This document shows, one piece after another, positions 12,881 to 13,469 of a stretch of DNA of 13,469 nt. The notes beneath the pieces are model-generated. The model saw only the letters and a list, made by a program, of their open reading frames with translations, was not told where the DNA came from and did not search any database. The stretch is from contig DASTRU010000142.1 in NCBI GenBank assembly GCA_035761045.1, positions 1 to 13,469 of the forward strand, written 5' to 3'. Position numbers and translations under genes: made by a program. This DNA is from DASTRU01 sp035761045. Its GTDB lineage: Bacteria; Pseudomonadota; Gammaproteobacteria; Burkholderiales; Burkholderiaceae_E. The stretch's first letter is position 1. Every line of letters begins with the position of its first letter.

Positions 12881-13469
12881 CTACGGCGCTTTACTGGCCG
12901 TTGTGGTGGGCGCGGGTTCCGGGCTCCAGCGGTAGCGCTTTTCAGCGGCGAACACGGCATTGGGGTATTCCGGGCGTCCACGGCTGCCGTTGTAGCGGCC
13001 TAGCGCCATGAACACGTCGCCTTTCTCACGCTCGAGGTAGTGCCGCAAGATCGTGCAGCCATAACGCAAATTGGCGCGTAGATCGAAAAGCCCGCGCGGG
13101 TCGCCATCGCCAATTTGCCGAGTCCAAAACGGCATGACTTGCATGTATCCGCGCGCGCCGACGGGGGAAATCGCGTGTTTGCGAAAGCCCGATTCAACCT
13201 CGATGAGTCCAAGCACCAAGCTTGGCTCCAGGCCCGCGCGCTTCGCCTCGTACCACACGGTGCGCAAGAAATCCTGACGCGCGCGCGCATCGGGCTTTCG
13301 GCGTTGCAAGCGATTGCCCATCTCGCCCAGCCAACGCAAATACGCGATGCGGTCTTCGTACTGACGAAACGGTGGATCGGTGGGCGCGGCATCGGCGATT
13401 TGCGAGGCGAGAAGGCTGCGCACCGAATCCGCGAGCTGCTCTTCGCGCTGCGCGCCGGCGTGGGCTGCA
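12881..13469 (-). CDS. Lytic transglycosylase, SLT domain (5' end outside window)
   Basis: A periplasmic or envelope lytic transglycosylase that cleaves the MurNAc-GlcNAc bond of peptidoglycan, leaving a 1,6-anhydro end. The open frame runs to the window edge with no stop; the first visible residues (AAHAGAQREEQLADSV) look like the end of a signal peptide, with AHA as a possible cleavage site, so the true start lies just outside. A GTG at 13423 could be misread as the start but would remove that signal. A helical lead-in (YEDRIAYLRWLGEMGNRLQ) precedes the SLT fold: LVLGLIEVESGF with the catalytic Glu coded at 13193-13195, SPVGARGYMQVMPFW, DLRANLRYGCTILRHYLE and ALGRYNGSRGRPEY with the closing A-x-RYN motif. 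The Pro/Thr-rich C-terminus is short. About 196 residues are visible. It probably shares a transcript with the small hydrophobic gene downstream. Confidence 0.93.
   Translation of the reverse strand, partial: AAHAGAQREEQLADSVRSLLASQIADAAPTDPPFRQYEDRIAYLRWLGEMGNRLQRRKPDARARQDFLRTVWYEAKRAGLEPSLVLGLIEVESGFRKHAISPVGARGYMQVMPFWTRQIGDGDPRGLFDLRANLRYGCTILRHYLEREKGDVFMALGRYNGSRGRPEYPNAVFAAEKRYRWSPEPAPTTTASKAP

Noticed and set aside
1..13469. Defence island, toxin-antitoxin pair, insertion sequence or phage module.
   Set aside because: All sizeable frames are accounted for by housekeeping, envelope or pilus genes. No transposase, integrase, terminal inverted repeats or shift in codon use was seen.

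Overview
The window reads as an ordinary chromosomal stretch of a GC-rich betaproteobacterium, most likely in or near the Burkholderiales. The reasons are the divergent yggS/pilT-pilU arrangement, a lysine/alanine-rich histone-H1-like protein joined to a SWIB domain, an OlsB-type ornithine acyltransferase, and pervasive GCG/GGC/CGC codon use. This placement is inference from gene content, not a database match. Coding density is high. I see no tRNA, rRNA, insertion sequence, prophage or CRISPR array.

Left part (1-4450). A proline-catabolism gene (putA, cut by the left edge) and yggS (PLP homeostasis) run leftward. pilT and pilU, the type IV pilus retraction ATPases, run rightward from a 34-bp divergent gap. 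A promoter-like pair for pilT sits on the start codon of yggS. Two stem-loops lie between pilT and pilU. A hairpin with U-tracts on both strands closes pilU and the opposing gene.

Middle (4477-8057, all leftward). In transcription order these are a DUF3047 lipoprotein, olsB, a DUF2891 protein and an exported DUF4142 protein. olsB and the DUF2891 gene are 12 bp apart and look like an operon. A strong intrinsic terminator lies between the DUF2891 gene and the DUF4142 gene, ending only 27 bp before the DUF4142 start, with no clear promoter after it. It could be a plain operon end or a leader attenuator.

Right-middle (8169-12305, rightward). A small GtrA-type membrane protein precedes ffh (SRP GTPase). 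After the largest gap in the window (230 bp, with a good sigma70-type promoter) comes the H1-like/SWIB fusion protein, closed by tandem hairpins and a T-run. An S41-family serine protease with a lipoprotein signal follows.

Right end (12297-13469, leftward). A small two-hydrophobic-motif protein of DUF697-like character overlaps the protease gene tail-to-tail by 9 bp. It follows a lytic transglycosylase whose 5' end lies beyond the window.

I did not find a convincing undescribed multi-gene system. The most unusual items are the H1-SWIB fusion, the terminator in the DUF4142 leader, and the pilT promoter overlapping the yggS start codon.
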